Shown here: positions 59,666 through 64,000 of the stretch, piece after piece | Position numbering within the stretch: position 1 is the stretch's first letter | Layout of the letters: every line of letters starts with the position of its first letter | DNA from: Pterois miles | Lineage: Eukaryota; Chordata; Actinopteri; Perciformes; Scorpaenidae | Assembly: GCA_947000775.1 (NCBI GenBank) | Contig: CAMQGK010000565.1 | Coordinates: forward strand, 11,517,001-11,581,000 | Length of the DNA stretch: 64,000 nucleotides | Direction: 5' to 3' | Notes under the pieces: generated by a model | Database searches by the model: none | What the model was told of the DNA's origin: nothing | The model's input: only the letters and a program-made list of their open reading frames with translations | Translations under genes and position numbers: made by a program

Positions 59666-61466
59666 CTTTTACTGTCTGTCTGTCTGTCTGTCTGTCTACT
59701 TTTACTGTCTGTCTGTCTGTCTGTCTGTCTACTTTTACTGTCTGTCTGTCTGTAGGTCCAGTGGGTGACAGGAGTCGGCCATGACAGACACCTGTCTGTC
59801 ACCGTCAACGCACCCAGCAGTCTCATAGTGTCGACTGTCGATGATGCGACAGGTCAGATCAACTTTGAGGCCGAGGAAACAGGTAACTGACTGACTGACT
59901 GTCTGACTGTCTGTCTGTCTGTTTAACAGACTGTCTGTCTGACTGACTGTCTGACTGTCTGTCCGTCTGTCTGTCTGACAGACTGACTGACTGTCTGTCT
60001 GTCTGTTTAACAGACTGTCTGTCTGACTGACTGACTGTCTGACTGTCTGTCTGTCTGTCTAACAGACTGACTGACTGACTCACTGACTGACTGTCTGTCT
60101 GTCTGTCTGTCCGTCTGTCTAACAGACTGACTGACTGACTGACTGACTGACTGTCTGACTGTCTGTCCGTCTGTCTAACAGACTGACTGACTGACTCACT
60201 GACTGACAGACTGTCTGTCTGACTGACTGACTGTCTGACTGTCTGTCTGTCTGACAGACTGACAGCTTTTGTTTTATTTTCGCCCTTCATGTTAATGAAT
60301 CTGTGTCTCTTTAATTGTTAAACAAGTGTGAAAATCATTTGTGCTGTTTTCATTTACTTTTTACTAATAAGGAGATGAGACAGTTGGGCATCGTGTGCAA
60401 CTAAGTACATTCACTCCAGTACTGTACTGCACTCAAGTATTTCCATTTTATGCAGTTTTTTACTTATACTATTTTTATTCCATATATACTGTTCCACCGC
60501 GTTTTCGAGGCAAATATTGTACTTTTTACTCCACTACATTTACAACTTTAGTTACTTGGCAAATTCAGAATAATATTACAAAATATAATCAACAAATATG
60601 ATGTATTTTTTATGGATAAAGATAAAATATTATTGATTTCTTGGTGAAATTCACAAACTACCCAGCAGGATATAGAATAATTAAAATGAGCTCCACCTTT
60701 ACCAGCTGCATCATTTACTGTAAGTGAATACGTTTATATATCAGTAATTATAATCCATCCAGACTGGGGTTCACCCTGGACAGGTCGCCAGTCCATCGCA
60801 TAGAGACAGACAACCATGCACACTCACATTCACACCTACAGGACATTTAGAGTCATCAGCTCATCTAAACAGCATGTCTCTGGACTGTGGGAGGGAACCG
60901 GAGAACCTGGAGAAAACCCACACTAACATGGGGAGAACATGCAAACTCCACACAGAAGAGCCCCAAGCCGGAATCGAACCTGTGACCCTCTAGCTGTGCA
61001 GCCCCTCATGAAAATCCAGTCATGTAATATACTGTATATGACTCTGCATAACTTTTAACAGTATTTCCTCACTGTGGTATTATTACTTTAACTGAAGAAA
61101 AAAATCGGAGTACTTTCTCCATCACTGCTCCTTTTATTAAGCAAACAATAAAATTGATCTTAATGACCTTCATCTCCTCAGTTTGACCTTCAGGAGAGAA
61201 GTAGTGCATCCACACGGATCAGTGCATGTCACCTCTGTAAAATTATATACTGAGCGTATATTTTGTCTCACTTGGTGTGTATCTCTACAGGTTTCTATCA
61301 GATGTGTTTCAACAACTTCCACAACCACTTTGGCACCATGCAGGTCTTCCTCAGCTTCGGCGTTTACTACGACGGCTACCAAGACCCCGCCAAGCTCAAG
61401 GAGGAAGAGAAGAAGAAGAAAGAGGAAGTCAGCAAAGACCTGAACAACACACTGAGCATCATAGAG
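58369..61466 (+). CDS. tmed6: p24/GOLD protein TMED6, 5' exons (gene continues beyond the window)
   Basis: Exons 58369-58593, 59756-59882 and 61291-61466 encode the first 176 residues, phases 0, 1 and 0. p24 proteins are type I membrane receptors that select cargo for COPII/COPI vesicles between ER and Golgi; TMED6 is the tissue-restricted member. Visible features are a hydrophobic signal peptide (about 6-24) and a GOLD domain with its two expected cysteines (LECFWHFA and FYQMCFNN). QYDFSVVLP, GHDRH, GQINF and HNHFGTMQVFLSFGVYY follow the family, and two N-glycosylation sequons are present (N33-I-T and LNNTL). A charged EEEKKKKEE run precedes the coiled coil. The membrane span and cytosolic tail must lie on exons to the right. 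A second ATG at 58381 (residue 5) has a better start context and still gives a full signal peptide. Confidence 0.9.
59152..59285 (-). repeat. Dispersed repeat fragment
   Basis: Minus-strand relative of the 45815-46310 repeat ('ggttcttagtttcagatgat' and 'acacactgttcct'). Confidence 0.5.
59310..59751 (+). repeat. CTGT microsatellite and minisatellite before tmed6 exon 2
   Basis: Blocks of (CTGT)2-6 separated by CTACTTTTACTGT or CTACTCTTACTGT, about 16 blocks. The last block becomes the polypyrimidine tract and TGTAG acceptor of exon 2. Confidence 0.95.
59884..60262 (+). repeat. CTGA/CTGT repeat after tmed6 exon 2
   Basis: Begins within the donor site (CAG|GTAACTGACTGACTG). Mixed CTGA and CTGT runs are punctuated by AACAGACTG about every 50-70 bp. 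Confidence 0.95.
60395..60560. repeat. AAGTACTT-rich dispersed repeat
   Basis: 'tactgcactcaagtatttcc' and 'ttactccactacatttac' resemble sequence near 29205 and other AAGTACTT-rich stretches in the window. Confidence 0.4.
60758..61012. repeat. Dispersed teleost repeat
   Basis: 'ggggttcaccctggacaggt', 'cgccagtccatcgca', 'gaaaacccacactaacatgg' and 'gagaacatgcaaactccaca' mark a very common fish interspersed repeat. A short piece of its other end occurs at 42842-42890. Confidence 0.65.

Positions 61467-61500
<34 letters not shown>
61467..61500 (+). repeat. (CA)n microsatellite starting at the tmed6 exon 3 donor
   Basis: The donor reads GAG|GTACACACAC and the CA run continues for about 16 units. 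Confidence 0.93.
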
Positions 61501-61502
<2 letters not shown>

Positions 61503-62254
61503 ATCCTTTACTTAAGTAAAAGTACTAATACCACACTGTGAAAAGTGAAGATCCCTGTTTGGCTCTCTTTGGCTGCTCCTGTGGTGATAAGCAGTAACTG
61601 CAGGTGTGTTTTTGCCGGGAAAGTCACACAACACCCAGTTCACAATACTGCAAATGCAATACACTCATCAGTGGGCCACAGACTCAGTCACCATTGTGTT
61701 ACCGCATCCGGCGATTGATAGTGACTTAACAAACGTTTATTTAAATGAAAATACTACTACTACTGCTACTACAACTAATAATAATACATTTTATTTACAT
61801 AGTGCTTTTCAAGACACAGATAAAATCAACAAGGACATCATTAAATAAATACAGTATAAAACAGCATCATTCACACATTAAAAGCAGTTCTAAAAATGTG
61901 AATTTAAATCTAAATTATGTCCTCAAGACACTTTAAGTAAAAGTATGTAAGTATTATCAGTAAAATGTAGTTACAGTAGAAAAAACTGACTGTTATATTA
62001 TTGTTACTATAAATATACTATTATTTATTTTATCATTCGATTATTATTTCTCATACTTTAAGGTAAAAGCAGGATTTTACTGCTGAAGTTGGTTCAGCTG
62101 AAGCTCATTTTGAACTATTATTTCATTATGGATTAATCTCTTGATTATTTTCTCCATTAATTGATTATTTGGTTTGTAAAAAGAGCGAGAAATGTGTCAC
62201 AGTGGCCCAGAGCCCAAAGAGGCACCTTTACAGCGTTTATTTAGTTCATACCTA
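61501..62254. other. tmed6 intron 3, first part
   Basis: AT-rich, with an AAGTA-rich fragment at the left and short trinucleotide runs (ACT, AAT) near 61752-61790. No exon seen. Confidence 0.4.
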
Positions 62255-63246
62255 AACATGATTACTAATACATTAACATTATACGTTACCATTATTAACA
62301 TGATTACTAATACATTAACATTATACGTTACCATTATTAACATTATTACTAATACATTAACATTATACGTTACCATTATTAACATGATTACTAATACATT
62401 AACATTATACGTTACCATTATTAACATGATTACTAATACATTAACATTATACGTTACCATTATTAACATGATTACTAATACATTAACATTATACGTTACT
62501 ATTATTAACATGATTACTAATACATTAACATTATACGTTACCATTACTAACATGATTACTAATACATTAACATTATACGTTACCATTATTAACATGATTA
62601 CTAATACAGTAACATTATACGTTACCATTATTAACATGATTACTAATACATTAACATTATACGTTACCATTATTAACATGATTACTAATACATTAACACT
62701 ATACGTTACCATTATTAACATGATTACTAATACATTAACATTATACGTTACCATTATTAACATGATTACTAATACATTAACACTATACGTTACTATTATT
62801 AACATGATTACTAATACATTAACATTATACGTTACCATTACTAACATGATTACTAATACATTAACATTATACGTTACCATTACTAACATTATTACTAATA
62901 CAGTAACATTATACGTTACCATTATTAACATGATTACTAATACAGTAACATTATACGTTACCATTATTAACATGATTACTAATACATTAACATTATACGT
63001 TACCATTATTAACATGATTACTAATACATTAACATTATACGTTACCATTATTAACATTATTACTAATACATTAACATTATACGTTACCATTATTAACATT
63101 ATTACTAATACGTTAACATTATACGTTACCATTATTAACATGATTACTAATACGTTAACATTATACGTTACCATTATTAACATGATTACTAATACATTAA
63201 CATTATACGTTACCATTATTAACATTATTACTAATACATTAACATT
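62255..63246 (+). repeat. 42-bp minisatellite, about 24 copies
   Basis: The unit AACATGATTACTAATACATT plus 22 more bases recurs with few substitutions (ATG/ATT, ACATT/ACAGT/ACGTT). Because 42 is a multiple of three and the unit has no stop in some frames, both strands show long open frames (NMITNTLTLYVTII repeated on +, VMLIMVTYNVNVLV repeated on -). Confidence 0.97.
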
Positions 63247-63568
63247 TTTAACATTACTAAAAGGAAAAGAAGCAGATTTTCAGATTTGTGAAGCAGCAAC
63301 CATGAAACATTACTTGAACCATCAAAATAGATGCCAGTTCATTTTCTGTCAATCGACTAAGTGTTCCAGCTTACTTGTAATAAAACTACTCGTTGAGTAG
63401 TTTAACTTATAAGAAAACATTACATTTCATAAACTCTTATGTATGTTTTGTGTGTCAGATAAATGTAGTGCAGTAAAAACTGCTATATTTTCCCTCTGAG
63501 ATGTAGTGAAGTAGAAGTATAAAAGAGCATTAAAAGAAAATACTCTAGTACAGCAGTAATAATAAATG
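63247..63568. other. tmed6 intron 3, second part
   Basis: Unique AT-rich sequence ending in the AAGTA-rich repeat at 63490-63550. No exon. Confidence 0.4.
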
Positions 63569-63800
63569 TAAATCTAATTTTATTGTCACATACAGTATAC
63601 CTACACACCACAGCAGACAGTGAAATTTAGCTACTGCATAAAAAACCCATCTGAGTATATGAGAGGAGAGGAGTAGTGGGCAGCTACACTGTACAACACC
63701 AGGGGAGCAGCTTTAGGGGGTCAGTGCCTTGCTCAAGGGCACCCTGGCAGTACCAAGGAGACAAACTAGCACCTGACCAGGCTGGATACTGGTTACCATT
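63569..63800 (-). mobile_element. Partial SINE/LINE-tail fragment
   Basis: 'cagtgccttgctcaagggca' and 'ccctggcagtaccaaggaga' match the body of the SINEs at 31620 and 56020 in minus orientation, and an 'attttattgtcacatac' end lies to the left. The tRNA-like head is missing. Confidence 0.55.
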
Positions 63801-64000
63801 GGGCGTTACGATTTATTACTGGCTGTGGAAATCTGGTAGAGCACTGCTGCTTTAAACAGCCATCACTGTATGTCCACAGATTTTCACATTGATTTTCTCA
63901 CTGAACTGATGTTGACCTGTTTGTGCGTTATATGTTTATGTTTATGTTATATGTTTTTGTGTTGCATACAAGCTGGATATCATGCTGGTTCACTCGTGTC

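Noticed and set aside
59293..60290. Cys/Leu/Ser/Val and Gln/Ser/Asp/Arg repeat frames around tmed6 exon 2
   Set aside because: Translations of CTGT and CTGA repeats, not proteins.
62192..63400. 402-residue plus-strand and 342-residue minus-strand open frames
   Set aside because: Both are by-products of the stop-free 42-bp repeat unit; neither has a start context or homology.

Overview
The window is teleost fish nuclear DNA, most like a percomorph. The evidence is small GT-AG exons in long AT-rich introns, vertebrate gene families, many MITE, SINE and LINE fragments, long GT, CTGT and AT microsatellites, and a tandem cluster of C2H2 zinc-finger genes carrying the N-terminal exon common in ray-finned fish. 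No prokaryotic operon, CRISPR array or canonical tRNA or rRNA gene was seen. Every gene lies on the + strand.

Layout. (1) 1-6.9 kb: the last exons of an ankyrin-repeat gene, best matched to ANKRD27/VARP. It ends in a 57-bp coding minisatellite that is broken by a frameshift. (2) 6.9-15 kb: intergenic sequence with two adjacent MITE-like elements, other dispersed repeats, and a possible 5' non-coding exon of the next gene near 12.1-12.4 kb. (3) 15.0-20.9 kb: a complete six-coding-exon zdhhc7 (S-palmitoyltransferase, 305 aa). Its last intron is filled by about 2.4 kb of GT-rich minisatellite that runs into the 3' splice site. (4) 23.1-54.6 kb: six tandem same-strand zinc-finger genes, called ZNF-A to ZNF-F here. 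Each has a conserved block of about 650 bp upstream, a short exon 1 starting MSKVEMLRAF, one intron, and a large exon 2 with an acidic linker and 5-8 C2H2 fingers. (5) 54.6-58.3 kb: a transposon graveyard of LINE and SINE pieces. (6) 58.4 kb to the end: the first three exons of tmed6 (p24/GOLD cargo receptor), hemmed by tetranucleotide repeats. The last exon or exons lie beyond the window. A 24-copy, 42-bp minisatellite sits in the downstream intron.

The flanking genes act in membrane traffic (endosomal sorting, Golgi palmitoylation, ER-Golgi cargo selection) but show no sign of joint regulation. The zinc-finger cluster is a lineage-specific expansion between them. Its copies differ in finger content, in transposon insertions that can be dated against empty sites in sister copies, and in lesions at the 3' end of the reading frame. 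Only ZNF-B still encodes the terminal C2HC finger in frame.

No clearly new system was proven. The observations most worth a second look are the zdhhc7 minisatellite, whose unit resembles the intron-exon junction it abuts; the repeated independent loss of the terminal zinc finger; the frame switch inside the ANKRD27 minisatellite; and a composite hAT-like element with an 8-bp target duplication and an empty-site copy inside the same window.
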